Assembly: GCF_000308855.1 (NCBI RefSeq)
Contig: NZ_BAGM01000053.1
Span: forward strand, 1 to 64,000
Length of the DNA: 64,000 bases
Origin: Nocardia veterana NBRC 100344
GTDB taxonomy: Bacteria; Actinomycetota; Actinomycetes; Mycobacteriales; Mycobacteriaceae
Reading direction: 5' to 3'
Shown here: piece after piece, positions 28,810 to 39,087 of the stretch
How positions within the stretch are numbered: position 1 is the stretch's first letter
Layout: each line of letters starts with the position of its first letter
Notes under the pieces: model-generated
What the model was told of the DNA's origin: nothing
The model's database searches: none
What the model saw: the letters and a program-made list of their open reading frames with translations, nothing else
Translations under genes and position numbers: made by a program

Positions 28810-31800
28810 GTGACCGAGACGATGGTGAGGGCGGACGACACGCCCGCGGCAGGACAGGGACACCGGATCGACCGGTCACGACTCGCCCGCTGGGCGCAGC
28901 CGATCGCCCTGATCGCCGGTCTGCTGGGCGCGCTGTGCGCCATCGCGGTGCCGCTGCTGCCGGTCCGGGTGGACCACACCACGTTGTCGTGGCCGCAGCA
29001 GGACTCGATCCGCAATATCGATGCGCCGCTGGTGTCGTACGCGCCGCTGAGCTTCGACGCCACGATTCCCTGCGCGGCCCTGACCCACCTGTCCGAGCAG
29101 GGCTCGACGCTGACCGCGACCATGCCGGACGGTGCGCCCGATCTGGAACGCTACGGCTTCGTCGCCCGGGTCCGGCCCGGAACCGACGGCAGGCCCGGCC
29201 AATTCGAGGCGGTACTGCGCAATCAGGCGCTGGTGAGCGTGCCGGTGGATCGGCTCGGCACCGGCTGCACCTTCGCCGTGCACTCCGAAATCTCGCACAC
29301 CACCGCGACTCTCACCGGTGCCGAGGTGAAACCGGTAACGCTGCAGGGCGATTGGCGTCCGCAGCTGGTCGGCGTCTACAGCGATCTGACCGCGGCCGCC
29401 GGTACCACCGTCACCGCCGAGGTGGACAGCCGGTTCTCGGTGGTGCCGACCGTGATCAAGCGGACCGCGACCGTGCTGGCGGTCGTGTTCACCTTGATCG
29501 CGCTGGCCGCGCTGTTCCGGCTGGACCGGCTCGACGGCCGCCGCATCCGCCGTTGGCTGCCGCAGCGGTGGTGGACCTTCGGCATGGTCGACGCCGCGGT
29601 CCTGGGCAGCCTGGTGGTGTGGCATTTCATCGGATCGACCACCTCCGACGACGGCTACCAGTTCGGGATGGCGCGCGCGTCCCTGGTGTCGGGGTACATG
29701 GCCAACTACTTCCGGTTCTTCGGGGTGCCCGAAAATCCGGTCGGCACACCGCCGTACGACATCATCGCGCACATGACGGAGATCAGCACCGCGAGTCCGT
29801 GGATGCGGCTGCCGACCCTGCTGGCCGGGGTGGTGACCTGGCTGGCGTTGAGCCGGGAGGTGATTCCCCGCCTCGGCGTCGCCGTCCGCCACGATCGAAT
29901 CGCGGTGTGGACCGGTGCGCTGATCTTCCTCGCGGTCTGGCTGCCCTACAACAACGGGCTGCGGCCGGAGCCGGTGATCGCCGTATGCGTCCTGCTGACC
30001 TGGTGCTTCGTGGAGCGGGCGATCGCGACCCGGCGCCTGCTGCCCTATGCGATCGCGATCCTGGTGGCGGCCTTCAGCTTCACCGCCGCGCCGTCGGGTG
30101 TGATCTGCGTGGCGCCGCTGCTGGCCGGGATGCGCTCGGTGTTCCGGTTCGGCAGTGCCCGGGCCGGGGAGCTGGCCGCCGATCCGGCAACCGGCGCGCG
30201 CTCCCGCTGGGCACTCGTGCGCGGATACGGCGCCCTGCTGGCGCCGCTGGCCGCGGCCGGAGCCCTGGTGCTGGCGTTCGCCTTTGCGGTGCAGCCGCTG
30301 TCGGCCATGTTCGAGATGCGCCGCGTGCACACCGCCGTCGGGCCGTCCGACCCCTGGTACAACGACTACCTGAACTATCAGTGGCTGTTCATGCCCACCG
30401 CGGACGGTTCCATCGGCCGGCGTTTCGGCATGGTGGCGATGTGGCTGGGCCTGCTGGTCTGTGTGTTCGTGCTGCTGCGCAAGGGCGGGCGGATTCCGTT
30501 CACCGCCGGTGGGCCGGCGCGCCGGCTGCTCGGCATCACCTTCGCCTCGATGCTGCTGATGGCCACCACGCCCACCAAGTTCACCCACCACAACGGGGTC
30601 TACGCGGGTCTGGCCGGCGCGGTGGCGGTGCTCACCGCCGTCGCGGTCGGTCCGCGGGTGATGCGGTCACCGCGGAACCGGGCGCTGTTCGGTGCAGTGG
30701 TTGCGCTGGTCATGGCGCAGATCTTCACCAGCGTCAACGAGTGGTGGTACGTATCCAGCTACGGGATCCCGTGGTGGGACAAGCCGCCGTCGATCCACGG
30801 CTTCGGATTCAGCAAGGTGTTCCTGGCGGTGGCGGTGGTGCTGCTCGCCGTGGCCGGCTGGTGGCACGTGCGGGCACCGGAACCCGGTACGCCACACCGG
30901 ATTTCGCGATTCGGCTGGCAATGGGCGAAGATTCCGCCGCTGACCGTCGCCGCCGCGCTGCTGGTGGTGTTCGAACTGGCCTCCTTCGCCAAGGGCGCGG
31001 TCGCCCAGTATCCGGCCTTCTCGCTGGCTCGCTCGAATGTCGATGCGGTACTGGGCAAGCCGTGCGGGCTGGCCAACGACGTCCTCGTCGAAACCGATCC
31101 CAATGCCTCGATGCTGGCGCCGCTGACCGGTGACGCGCAGTCCACCTTCACCGCGGGCGCCACCGGCTTCGTCCCCAACGGCGTTGGCGATCTCACGCCG
31201 GAAGGGGAACCGACCAACAGCAGCAGTATCTCCAGCGCGTTCGACAGCGGGAAGAATCAGGGCGAGGCCGGAACCCAGATGGCCGGTGCGCCACTGCCGT
31301 TCGGCCTGGATTCGGCGACCACGCCCGAGCTGGGCACCGCCGGTCAGCAGGATCCGGCCCAACTGACCACCGGCTGGTATCGGCTGCCCGCTGCCGCCGA
31401 CCGCACCGGCATCATCGCCGTGACCGCGGCCGGCCGGATCCGGTCGATCGACAAGGACGGCATCGCCACCCCCGGGCAGCGCGTCGAAATCGAATACGGC
31501 ACAGCGGATTCCGCGACCGGAGCGCATCCGCTCGGCTCGGTGGTCCCCATCGATATCGGCCCGACCCCGTCCTGGCGGAATCTGCGGGTACCCTTCGACC
31601 GGATTCCCGCGCAGGCCGACGTCATCCGCCTGGTCGCCGAGGACACCAGCCGCGACCCGAACCAGTGGGTGGCGCTCACCCCGCCCCGGGTGCCGCGCAC
31701 CAGCACCCTGCAGGACATGGTGGGCTCACGCAGCCCGGTGCTGCTGGACTGGGCGGTGGGCCTGCAGTTCCCGTGCCAGCGGCCCTACGACCATCGTGAC

Positions 31801-32088
31801 GGCATCGCGCAGATTCCGAACTGGCGGATTCTGCCCGACCGTACCGCCGCACACGACACCACGCTGTGGGAGAGCCACGACGGCGGCGGTCCGCTGGGCT
31901 GGAGCCAGCAGTTGTCGAATTCCCAGACCCTGGCCACGTATCTGAAGGACGACTGGTATCGAGACTGGGGTGAGCTGCAGCGGCTCACACCCCGCGATAC
32001 CACCGCCACCGCGGCGGTGCCGACGGTCACCCGGCAGACGCACGGCGGCCTGTGGAATCCGGGCCACATCAACACCGCCTGGGGGTGA
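28810..32088 (+). CDS. Cell wall arabinosyltransferase of the EmbA/B/C family
   Basis: A 1092-residue GT-C membrane glycosyltransferase that uses decaprenyl-phosphoryl-arabinose to extend arabinogalactan or lipoarabinomannan outside the membrane. One N-terminal membrane segment precedes a periplasmic carbohydrate-binding region (about 60-220), then some 12 membrane segments and a large C-terminal extracytoplasmic domain (from about 740) with a carbohydrate-binding fold. The acidic pair D280-D281 in S-D-D-G-Y is the donor-site motif. The following G-Y-M-A-N-Y keeps the methionine that is the main ethambutol-resistance position in mycobacterial EmbB. It stands alone, away from any embCAB cluster visible here, so which paralogue it is cannot be decided. 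Confidence 0.9.
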   Translation: MTETMVRADDTPAAGQGHRIDRSRLARWAQPIALIAGLLGALCAIAVPLLPVRVDHTTLSWPQQDSIRNIDAPLVSYAPLSFDATIPCAALTHLSEQGSTLTATMPDGAPDLERYGFVARVRPGTDGRPGQFEAVLRNQALVSVPVDRLGTGCTFAVHSEISHTTATLTGAEVKPVTLQGDWRPQLVGVYSDLTAAAGTTVTAEVDSRFSVVPTVIKRTATVLAVVFTLIALAALFRLDRLDGRRIRRWLPQRWWTFGMVDAAVLGSLVVWHFIGSTTSDDGYQFGMARASLVSGYMANYFRFFGVPENPVGTPPYDIIAHMTEISTASPWMRLPTLLAGVVTWLALSREVIPRLGVAVRHDRIAVWTGALIFLAVWLPYNNGLRPEPVIAVCVLLTWCFVERAIATRRLLPYAIAILVAAFSFTAAPSGVICVAPLLAGMRSVFRFGSARAGELAADPATGARSRWALVRGYGALLAPLAAAGALVLAFAFAVQPLSAMFEMRRVHTAVGPSDPWYNDYLNYQWLFMPTADGSIGRRFGMVAMWLGLLVCVFVLLRKGGRIPFTAGGPARRLLGITFASMLLMATTPTKFTHHNGVYAGLAGAVAVLTAVAVGPRVMRSPRNRALFGAVVALVMAQIFTSVNEWWYVSSYGIPWWDKPPSIHGFGFSKVFLAVAVVLLAVAGWWHVRAPEPGTPHRISRFGWQWAKIPPLTVAAALLVVFELASFAKGAVAQYPAFSLARSNVDAVLGKPCGLANDVLVETDPNASMLAPLTGDAQSTFTAGATGFVPNGVGDLTPEGEPTNSSSISSAFDSGKNQGEAGTQMAGAPLPFGLDSATTPELGTAGQQDPAQLTTGWYRLPAAADRTGIIAVTAAGRIRSIDKDGIATPGQRVEIEYGTADSATGAHPLGSVVPIDIGPTPSWRNLRVPFDRIPAQADVIRLVAEDTSRDPNQWVALTPPRVPRTSTLQDMVGSRSPVLLDWAVGLQFPCQRPYDHRDGIAQIPNWRILPDRTAAHDTTLWESHDGGGPLGWSQQLSNSQTLATYLKDDWYRDWGELQRLTPRDTTATAAVPTVTRQTHGGLWNPGHINTAWG

Positions 32089-32090
32089 GG

Positions 32091-32123
32091 CGCGCGGGCG
32101 CCGAGCTCGTCGGCGCCCGCGCG
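32091..32123. terminator. Shared terminator between the arabinosyltransferase and a convergent lipoprotein gene
   Basis: A perfect 14-bp stem with a five-base loop (32105-32109), two bases after the arabinosyltransferase stop codon and 12 bases from the end of the opposite gene. Confidence 0.85.
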
Positions 32124-32135
32124 GTCCCGCGGCCG

Positions 32136-32843
32136 CTACGGACCCGCGACGCCCTGTAACCGGCGCATCTGTTTCGCGGTGAGGTCCTGCAGCGCCGCCG
32201 GATCGACCTGTGCCGGTGAGGTTTCGGCGATCTGGACGATGCTGCTGCCGACGACGGCCACGGTGGCCGCCGAATACAGCGACATGCCATCGCTGGTGGT
32301 GCGGACCTGGAAGGAGGTCGACGCCGAACCGGCCTTCGGTTGATCCAGGCCGCCCACGCGATAGTCGACCGACGTGCCGTCGGCGTCGGTGCCGGAGTAG
32401 CTGCGGCAGTCGTGCAGCAGCTGCTGCACCGCCGAAAAGGCCTGCGCGGCACCGCCGTCGGCGTAGCTGGCGATATCGATGTCGATGCTGGCGAAATTCG
32501 GCGACGAGTAGTGCACCGCACCTCGGGCGGACGGGCGGGAGTGCAGATCGCCCAGGGGCGCCAGCACTTTCGCGCAGCGGGCCGGGTCGGTGCGGGAACG
32601 ATCCTGCGGCATCGCTCCGTTGCCCGGCGCCGCGTCGTCGAGTGGGGTGAAACCCGCCGGTACATCGGCCGGTCCGAGCAGCAGCGACCGCAGCACATCC
32701 GAATCGGTGACGGCGGGCGAGGTGATCGGCGGCGCCGTGACGGTGGCCGGTAGTGCGGGCAGTCCGTCGTCGTGGCCACCGCACGCGCTCACGCCGGCCA
32801 CCACGCCCGCGAGCACCGCCGCCGCCTTCCTCACGCGCCCCAT
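32136..32843 (-). CDS. Lipoprotein with a PknH-type extracellular sensor domain
   Basis: A 235-residue lipoprotein: basic N-terminus, hydrophobic core and lipobox V-S-A-C at residues 18-21. The mature part resembles the extracellular sensor domain of mycobacterial PknH and the LppH/LpqQ-like lipoproteins: two widely spaced cysteines (in A-R-C-A-K and H-D-C-R-S-Y) probably form a disulfide. Function unknown. It may be co-transcribed with the other lipoprotein gene upstream on the same strand. Confidence 0.72.
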   Translation of the reverse strand: MGRVRKAAAVLAGVVAGVSACGGHDDGLPALPATVTAPPITSPAVTDSDVLRSLLLGPADVPAGFTPLDDAAPGNGAMPQDRSRTDPARCAKVLAPLGDLHSRPSARGAVHYSSPNFASIDIDIASYADGGAAQAFSAVQQLLHDCRSYSGTDADGTSVDYRVGGLDQPKAGSASTSFQVRTTSDGMSLYSAATVAVVGSSIVQIAETSPAQVDPAALQDLTAKQMRRLQGVAGP

Positions 32844-32981
32844 CGCACCTGGGTCCGGATGTCGTCTACGGGTCGCATCGTTCCTCCTCGTCGGATCGGG
32901 CGGACATCATCACGCCGCCGTCGGGGTCACCGAATCCCACGTCCCCGCGTGGCCTGCCGAATCACGGTGCGGCACAAGCGT

Positions 32982-33986
32982 TCACGAGTCCCATTGCATG
33001 CGGGTGCTGAGATTCTGGCGCAGAATCACCGACGACCGGGGTTCGAGATAGGACAGGCGCCCGCCGATGCTCACCGAGCCCGCGACGGGCAGCGGCAAGC
33101 CGAGATCGACGGTGACCGTCCCCGTGCCGTGCATCGCGTAGTCGATGATGTCCAGCGAACCCGCGTTGTTGGGCAGGCTCCACGCCGACGACTTGGGGGT
33201 CTGCGTGATGTCGAGCGCGATGGTGGCCAGATTGCCGACCCGGCTGGTGAGCGTCGCGGTGGTCACCTGGTCGACCTCGCTCGGCTGTAGTTCACCCGCG
33301 ACCTGCTGGTGCACCGTCCACACCGCGCCCTCACCCACCGGCTCGGTCGGGAAGGCCAGCGCGTGGTGGACCGCTTGGGTGAACGCGCGCTCCAGGGCCG
33401 CGCGCGCGCCCTCCGGGGTGGCCGGCGTGGTGGTGAGCCGCAACCACGTGATCGTTCCGTCGTCGCTCATCCGGAACCCCGCGTGCGAGCCGTCCGCGTT
33501 CGACAACTGCTGGGCGAGTGCGGGGTCGGTGGAGGTCACCGCCCCGAGCGTGAGGTCGATCCCGTTGTGATCGGTCTGCGCGGTGAGCGGGATCGTCACC
33601 GCCGGGGGTGAGAAGTCGCCCGCGTCCTGGTCGTTGATCTGTTGTTCGATGTGATGATCGGTGCGCAGCGTGACCTGCTGCGAGGTGCCGGGCCGGATGG
33701 CCGGGCGCAGCGGCGAACGCGGTTCCTCGCCGGGGGTGACCAGAGTCGCGACCGCCGCGGCGATCGGCATCGTGACCTCCTTGCCCAGCCCGGACGGTTC
33801 CACTTCCGCATCACTGGTGGCCTCGGTGCTGTCGCTGCACCCGACGCCGAGCGCGGACAGGGTGACCGCCAGCACCATCAACAGCACCCCCGACCGCGCG
33901 GCGCGCGCCGTCGGGCCCCGGCCGGGCGCGCCGGCGGGGCGCAGACCGGTCACCGAAGCACAGGAGTGGGAAGACAACAGCGTCAC
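32982..33986 (-). CDS. Putative lipoprotein, DUF6263-like
   Basis: A 334-residue protein with a long basic N-region, a hydrophobic stretch and a lipobox (L-G-V-G-C, Cys about residue 50). The mature part is mostly beta-strand in character and resembles DUF6263-type lipoproteins; no enzymatic motif is seen. GTG 33986 is preferred because a -10 box (TACCCT, complement of 33994-33999) lies seven bases upstream. GTG 33953 would give a more usual signal peptide length. Both lipoprotein genes run toward the arabinosyltransferase terminator. Confidence 0.6.
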   Translation of the reverse strand: MTLLSSHSCASVTGLRPAGAPGRGPTARAARSGVLLMVLAVTLSALGVGCSDSTEATSDAEVEPSGLGKEVTMPIAAAVATLVTPGEEPRSPLRPAIRPGTSQQVTLRTDHHIEQQINDQDAGDFSPPAVTIPLTAQTDHNGIDLTLGAVTSTDPALAQQLSNADGSHAGFRMSDDGTITWLRLTTTPATPEGARAALERAFTQAVHHALAFPTEPVGEGAVWTVHQQVAGELQPSEVDQVTTATLTSRVGNLATIALDITQTPKSSAWSLPNNAGSLDIIDYAMHGTGTVTVDLGLPLPVAGSVSIGGRLSYLEPRSSVILRQNLSTRMQWDS

Positions 33987-34098
33987 GCCGAACAGGGTAC
34001 GACCGGTTCCTGAAAAACAGCTTTGACAGCTCGCTCGCCGCTGTCCCGGTGACAACACCGCGACGGGCCGGTGAAGCCATAAGGAATGATGTCTAGCT

Positions 34099-34803
34099 GT
34101 GAATACGGACCGGCCGCGTGAGCAGCACCTCGACGACCCCGATGAACCACCGCGCGCGGGCGCGGCGGGCGGGGACGCCGACCGCGACGACGACGAAGCC
34201 GGCACGCACGATCGCGACCCGGCCGGCCCGGGCACCGATGCGGGCGCCGGCGGCGAGAACGCCGCGGCGGCCGCTGCGCCGTTCCCGCGGCGCCTGCCGT
34301 GGCTGCTGGTGATCGCCGCGATCGTGCTCGCCGTCGATCTGGGCACCAAGGCGCTGGTGGTGGCGAAGATGACGCCGGGGGAACCGATTTCGATCATCGG
34401 CGACGTGGTACGCCTGACCCTGATCCGCAATTCCGGCGCCGCGTTCTCGATGGCGACCGGGATGACCTGGCTGCTGACCCTGATCGCGGTCGCGGTGGTC
34501 ATCGGCGTCATCCGGATCGGACGCACGCTGCGGTCGCTGAGCTGGGCGATCGGGCTCGGCCTGGTGCTCGGCGGCGCGCTGGGCAACCTCGTGGACCGGT
34601 TGTTCCGCTCGCCCGGGCCGCTGCAGGGCCATGTGATCGACTTCATCGCGGTGACCAGGTGGTGGCCGGTGTTCAACGTCGCCGATTCCGCGATCGTGTG
34701 CGGCGCGATCCTGCTGGTGGCGCTCACCGTCTTCGGCTTCGAGCCCGACGGCACCCGCGCCCGCGACCACGAGAACGCCGGTGATGCGGAGGGCGGCGAA
34801 TGA
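34099..34803 (+). CDS. lspA: Prolipoprotein signal peptidase (signal peptidase II)
   Basis: A 234-residue aspartic membrane protease that removes lipoprotein signal peptides, including those of the three lipoproteins encoded nearby. Four membrane segments follow an unusually long acidic N-terminal tail (about 65 residues, rich in Asp, Gly and Ala). The catalytic aspartates are D166 in G-N-L-V-D-R and D196 in F-N-V-A-D-S. GTG start with AGGA about 13 bases upstream. A TTGACA at 34023-34028 may belong to its promoter but has no clear -10. The stop overlaps the next gene (ATGA). Confidence 0.92.
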   Translation: MNTDRPREQHLDDPDEPPRAGAAGGDADRDDDEAGTHDRDPAGPGTDAGAGGENAAAAAAPFPRRLPWLLVIAAIVLAVDLGTKALVVAKMTPGEPISIIGDVVRLTLIRNSGAAFSMATGMTWLLTLIAVAVVIGVIRIGRTLRSLSWAIGLGLVLGGALGNLVDRLFRSPGPLQGHVIDFIAVTRWWPVFNVADSAIVCGAILLVALTVFGFEPDGTRARDHENAGDAEGGE

Positions 34804-35726
34804 GGGAGACGCGAGCCATGCCGATCCCGGACGGCCTGGACGGCATGCGGGTCGATGCCGGGCTCTCGCGGTTGCTGGGCCTGTCACGGACGGCGGTCGC
34901 GGCACTCGCCGAGGAAGGGGCGGTGCAGATCGACGGGGTGGCGGCCGGGAAATCCGATCGGCTGGTCGCCGGCGCGTGGCTGGAGGTGGAGTTCCCCGAA
35001 CCCAAACGTGAGTTGACCGTGGAGGCCACCCCGGTGGAGGGCATGAAGATCCTCTACGCCGACGACGACATCGTCGCCGTCGACAAACCGGTCGGCGTCG
35101 CCGCGCACACCGGGGTGGGCTGGTCCGGACCCACGGTGGTGGGCGGGCTGGCGGCGATGGGTTACCGCATCTCGACCTCCGGCGCCCACGAACGGCAGGG
35201 CATCGTGCACCGTCTCGACGTCGGCACCTCCGGGGTGATGGTGGTGGCGCAGTCCGAACACGCGTACACGATGCTCAAGCGGGCCTTCAAGCAGCGAACC
35301 GTGGACAAGCGGTATCACGCCCTCGTGCAGGGACATCCGGACCCGTCCAGCGGCACCATCGACGCGCCGATCGGCCGTGCCCGTGGCAACGACTGGAAAT
35401 TCGCGGTCACCGCCGACGGTCGCCCCAGTGTCACCCACTACGACACCGTCGAGGCCTTCCAGGCCGCGAGCCTGCTCGACATCCACCTGGAAACCGGACG
35501 CACCCATCAGATCCGGGTGCACTTCTCCGCGATCCGCCACCCCTGCTGTGGTGATCTGACCTACGGCGCGGACCCCCGCCTGGCCGAGCGGCTCGGCCTG
35601 CAGCGGCAGTGGTTGCACGCCCGCAGTCTCGGCTTCGCCCATCCGGCCGACGGACGCTGGATCGAGATCACCAGCGAATATCCCGACGATCTGGAACATG
35701 CGCTGGATGTCCTGCGCACGGCATGA
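34800..35726 (+). CDS. RluD-type 23S rRNA pseudouridine synthase
   Basis: A 308-residue pseudouridine synthase with an N-terminal S4 RNA-binding domain (about 15-75) and the catalytic domain. The catalytic aspartate is D140 in H-R-L-D-V-G-T-S-G. Further motifs are K-R-Y-H-A-L-V and [10 protein letters not shown]. It follows lspA as in mycobacteria, starting in a four-base overlap. ATG 34818, preceded by GGGAG, is a possible shorter start. The precise uridines modified cannot be told from sequence. Confidence 0.9.
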   Translation: MRETRAMPIPDGLDGMRVDAGLSRLLGLSRTAVAALAEEGAVQIDGVAAGKSDRLVAGAWLEVEFPEPKRELTVEATPVEGMKILYADDDIVAVDKPVGVAAHTGVGWSGPTVVGGLAAMGYRISTSGAHERQGIVHRLDVGTSGVMVVAQSEHAYTMLKRAFKQRTVDKRYHALVQGHPDPSSGTIDAPIGRARGNDWKFAVTADGRPSVTHYDTVEAFQAASLLDIHLETGRTHQIRVHFSAIRHPCCGDLTYGADPRLAERLGLQRQWLHARSLGFAHPADGRWIEITSEYPDDLEHALDVLRTA

Positions 35727-36406
35727 ACGCAGAAGCGGCGATGCGGGCGACTGAGCGGCGCCGCGCCGTACTCGGTGCCGGGGTGGCGGTGATCCTGGTG
35801 GTGGCGCTGGTCGCGATCGGCGCGGCCCGGCCGCCGCGGGCGTCGGTGCTCGGCACCGATCGGCTCGGTCCGGATTCCGGTGAGCGCGTGCCGGATTACC
35901 TTGCGCGCGCCCAGGATTCGCTGATCGGAGCCGATACCGCGCCGCGTTGGGCGCTGGTGGCGCTGCGCGCGGGACGCGATACCGAGGCCGTGCTCGGTCT
36001 CACCGGTGGCCTGCGGATCTCGCAGGTGCTCTTTCACGTCCCGCTCGACCGGGTGTACACCCCGGTGATCACCGTGCCGGTCCCGGCCGGGGCAGCCGCC
36101 GTGCGGGCCGCGCAACCGGCCGCGGCCGGCGCGATGGATCATGCGCAGGCCGACGACGACCGCTCGCGTCGCATCGCCGCGGTGTCGGCCGCGCGGCTGC
36201 ACGCCGGCTGCGCATGCGTGGTGAATCTGGTGGTGCGCGGCACCCTGGCGCAATTGCGCGGGCTGGCCGCACAACCGGACGTCCGCGGTGTGCAGGCGCT
36301 GCCGCCGGATGCCGCCGCCGGGGCGTTCGCGGTGCTGCCGCTGCTGCCGGAGCAGACCGACGTGGTGGGTCCCGGTCCCGACGACGGCGCGGTCCCGGAT
36401 CACTGA
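35723..36406 (+). CDS. Membrane-anchored protein of unknown function
   Basis: A 227-residue protein with a basic start and one membrane segment (about 13-35). The rest would lie outside the cytoplasm. It contains a region with two close cysteines (H-A-G-C-A-C) and ends in a Pro/Asp-rich tail. It starts in ATGA overlap with the RluD-type gene, so lspA, that gene and this one probably form one transcription unit. I recognise no family; the codon use matches its neighbours. Confidence 0.65.
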   Translation: MNAEAAMRATERRRAVLGAGVAVILVVALVAIGAARPPRASVLGTDRLGPDSGERVPDYLARAQDSLIGADTAPRWALVALRAGRDTEAVLGLTGGLRISQVLFHVPLDRVYTPVITVPVPAGAAAVRAAQPAAAGAMDHAQADDDRSRRIAAVSAARLHAGCACVVNLVVRGTLAQLRGLAAQPDVRGVQALPPDAAAGAFAVLPLLPEQTDVVGPGPDDGAVPDH

Positions 36407-36507
36407 GCATCCGGGCGGCGAGTCGGTCGACGCGGCAAGCCGGATGCCCGAATGTTGCCGGGAGCCGGCCGCGGGAGCGGGTGCCGTCCGATTCGCCGGA
36501 AACGCTC

Positions 36508-36520
36508 TAGGCTGTGCAGC
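36508..36520 (+). promoter_or_regulatory. -10 box for a leaderless P-type ATPase mRNA
   Basis: TAGGCT at 36508-36513, seven bases before the ATG at 36521, with no Shine-Dalgarno sequence. Confidence 0.45.
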
Positions 36521-38944
36521 ATGTCGATCACCGAGCAGCAGACGCGCGCATCGGGCCTGACCGCGGCCGAGGTGGCACAGCGCGTTCGTGACGGGCAGAC
36601 CAACGATGTGCCGGACCGCGCGAGCCGATCGGTTGCCGACATCGTTCGCGCCAACGTCTTCACCCGGATCAACGCCATCCTCGGTGTGCTGTTCGTCCTG
36701 GTGCTGGCGACCGGCTCGATCATCGACGGGATGTTCGGCCTGCTGATCGTCGCCAACAGTGTGGTCGGCATCGTGCAGGAGCTGCGCGCCAAGCGCACCC
36801 TGGACAAACTGGCGATCGTCGGCCAGGCCAAACCGGTGGTGCGCCGCGACGGCACCGCCACCGAGATCGGGCCGAAGGAGGTGGTGCTCGACGACCTGAT
36901 CGAACTCGGCCCGGGCGATCAGATCGTGGTCGACGGCGAGGTCGTCGAGTGCGAACTGCTCGAAGTCGATGAATCACTGCTCACCGGCGAGGCCGACCCC
37001 ATCGACAAATCGGTCGGTGCCAAGGTCATGTCGGGCAGCTACGTGGTGGCCGGTTCCGGCGCCTATCGGGCCACCAAGGTCGGCAAGGACGCCTACGCCG
37101 CACAGCTCGCCGCCGAAGCGTCCAAGTTCACGCTGGTCGACTCGGAGCTGCGCCGGGGTATCGACACGATCCTGAAGGTGATCACCTACCTGCTGATTCC
37201 GGCCGGCCTGGTGACCATCTACAACCAATTGTTCTCCAGTCATCAGTCGTGGCGCACCGCGCTCAACGGCATGGTGGCCGCCCTGGTGCCGATGGTGCCC
37301 GAGGGGCTGGTGCTGATGACCTCGATCGCCTTCGCCGTCGGCGTGGTGCGCCTGGGGCAGCGCAAATGCCTGGTGCAGGAGCTGCCCGCGATCGAGGGGC
37401 TGGCGCGTGTCGACGTGGTGTGCGCCGACAAGACCGGCACGCTGACCGAGAACGGGATGCGCCTGGCCGAGCTCCGGGTGGTCGGAGACACCCCCGAGCC
37501 ACGGCTCCGTGCGGTGCTGGCCGCGCTCGCGCACGACGATCCTCGCCCCAACGCCAGCGTGCAGGCCATCGCCGAGGCGATGACGGAGGATCCGGGCTGG
37601 GAATCCACCGCGGTGGCCCCGTTCACCTCCGCCAAGAAGTGGAGCGGGATCTCCTACGGAGAGCACGGCAACTGGCTGCTCGGCGCGCCGGATGTGCTGC
37701 TCGACCCGGCTTCCGCGATCGCGGCCACCGCACAGGACATCGGCGCACAGGGGTTGCGGGTGCTGCTGCTGGCCTCGTCTGATCGTCCGGTCGACGATCC
37801 GGCCGCACCGCGGACGGTCACGCCGCAGGCCCTGGTGGTGCTGGAGCAGAAGGTCCGCCCGGATGCCCGCGAAACCTTGGATTACTTTGCGGGACAGGAT
37901 GTCTCGATCAAGGTGATCTCCGGCGACAACGCCGTCTCGGTGGGCGCGGTGGCCTCCTCCCTCGGATTGCCGGGCGGCGATCACGCCGTCGATGCCCGGC
38001 GCCTGCCGGACGAGCGCGACGAGCTGGCGCAGGTGCTCGACGAGCACACCACCTTCGGCCGGGTGCGCCCGGACCAGAAACGCGCGATGGTCGGCGCGCT
38101 GCAGTCGCGGGGGCACACCGTCGCGATGACCGGCGACGGCGTCAACGACGTTCTCGCGCTCAAGGATGCCGACATCGGCGTGGCGATGGGGTCGGGTAGT
38201 CCGGCCACCCGTGCGGTCGCGCAGATCGTCTTGCTGGACAACCGGTTCGCCACGCTGCCCTATGTGGTCGGTGAGGGCCGGCGGGTGATCGGCAACATCG
38301 AGCGGGTCTCGAATCTGTTCCTCACCAAGACCGTGTACTCGGTGCTGCTGGCGTTCCTGGTCGGGGTGGCCGGAATCGGTTCGCAGATCTTCCATTACGA
38401 CCCGCTGCCGTATCCCTTCCTGCCCCGCCACGTCACCATCGCGGCCTGGTTCACCATCGGCATTCCGGCCTTCATCCTGTCGCTGGCGCCCAACAACGAA
38501 AGGGCGCGAACGGGTTTCGTCCCCCGAGTGTTGCGGCTGGCGATCCCGTCCGGCGTGGTGATCGGCGTGATGACCTTCATCGCGTACCTGATCGCCTACC
38601 AGGGCGCCGCCGAGACCGAGACGCAGAAGGTCCAAGCGGGCACCACGGCGCTGATCACGCTGTTGGTGATCGCGGTATGGGTCCTGGCGATCGTGGCCCG
38701 GCCGTGGGCGTGGTGGAAGATCGTGCTGATCGGTGGCTCGATCGCGGGGTATCTGATCCTGTTCACGGTGCCGTTCACCCGCCACTTCTTCAAACTCGAC
38801 CCCTCCAACGCCGAATTGACCGGCGCGGCCTTCGTCTGCGGGGCGATCGGCATCGTGCTGGTCGAGGTGGCCTGGTGGGTGACGGCGATGGTGACCGGCG
38901 AACAGCGGCACCTGTTCCCGGATTCGCCCGGCCGGACCCGCTGA
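36521..38944 (+). CDS. P-type cation ATPase of the CtpE type
   Basis: An 807-residue P-type ATPase. The phosphorylated aspartate is D303 in D-K-T-G-T-L-T-E-N. The actuator motif is L-L-T-G-E-A-D-P, the hinge is M-T-G-D-G-V-N-D, and the ion-site segment M-V-P-E-G-L lies in the fourth membrane helix. There are about ten membrane segments and no N-terminal metal-binding domain. The sequence is closest in pattern to mycobacterial CtpE, reported as a calcium transporter needed for wall integrity; substrate here is inferred. ATG 36521 is preferred over upstream in-frame codons because of the leaderless -10 box. Confidence 0.87.
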   Translation: MSITEQQTRASGLTAAEVAQRVRDGQTNDVPDRASRSVADIVRANVFTRINAILGVLFVLVLATGSIIDGMFGLLIVANSVVGIVQELRAKRTLDKLAIVGQAKPVVRRDGTATEIGPKEVVLDDLIELGPGDQIVVDGEVVECELLEVDESLLTGEADPIDKSVGAKVMSGSYVVAGSGAYRATKVGKDAYAAQLAAEASKFTLVDSELRRGIDTILKVITYLLIPAGLVTIYNQLFSSHQSWRTALNGMVAALVPMVPEGLVLMTSIAFAVGVVRLGQRKCLVQELPAIEGLARVDVVCADKTGTLTENGMRLAELRVVGDTPEPRLRAVLAALAHDDPRPNASVQAIAEAMTEDPGWESTAVAPFTSAKKWSGISYGEHGNWLLGAPDVLLDPASAIAATAQDIGAQGLRVLLLASSDRPVDDPAAPRTVTPQALVVLEQKVRPDARETLDYFAGQDVSIKVISGDNAVSVGAVASSLGLPGGDHAVDARRLPDERDELAQVLDEHTTFGRVRPDQKRAMVGALQSRGHTVAMTGDGVNDVLALKDADIGVAMGSGSPATRAVAQIVLLDNRFATLPYVVGEGRRVIGNIERVSNLFLTKTVYSVLLAFLVGVAGIGSQIFHYDPLPYPFLPRHVTIAAWFTIGIPAFILSLAPNNERARTGFVPRVLRLAIPSGVVIGVMTFIAYLIAYQGAAETETQKVQAGTTALITLLVIAVWVLAIVARPWAWWKIVLIGGSIAGYLILFTVPFTRHFFKLDPSNAELTGAAFVCGAIGIVLVEVAWWVTAMVTGEQRHLFPDSPGRTR

Positions 38945-39074
38945 CGCGGAAGAGATTTCGGCCTTCGCCACGGTTTCGGCCCGGCTCGGCGGGCCGGACC
39001 GGGCGGCCCTAACTGGTCGCATGGTATGGCGCGCCGTGAACATCGTTGTGCCGCGGATCGATTCACCCCGCGGG

Positions 39075-39087
39075 TACCGTCGATTTC
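39075..39087 (+). promoter_or_regulatory. -10 box for a leaderless phzF-like mRNA
   Basis: TACCGT at 39075-39080, seven bases before the ATG at 39088; no Shine-Dalgarno sequence. Confidence 0.45.

Noticed and set aside
33987..34098. Full sigma-A promoter for lspA
   Set aside because: A perfect TTGACA is present at 34023-34028, but no TANNNT box lies 16-19 bases downstream.
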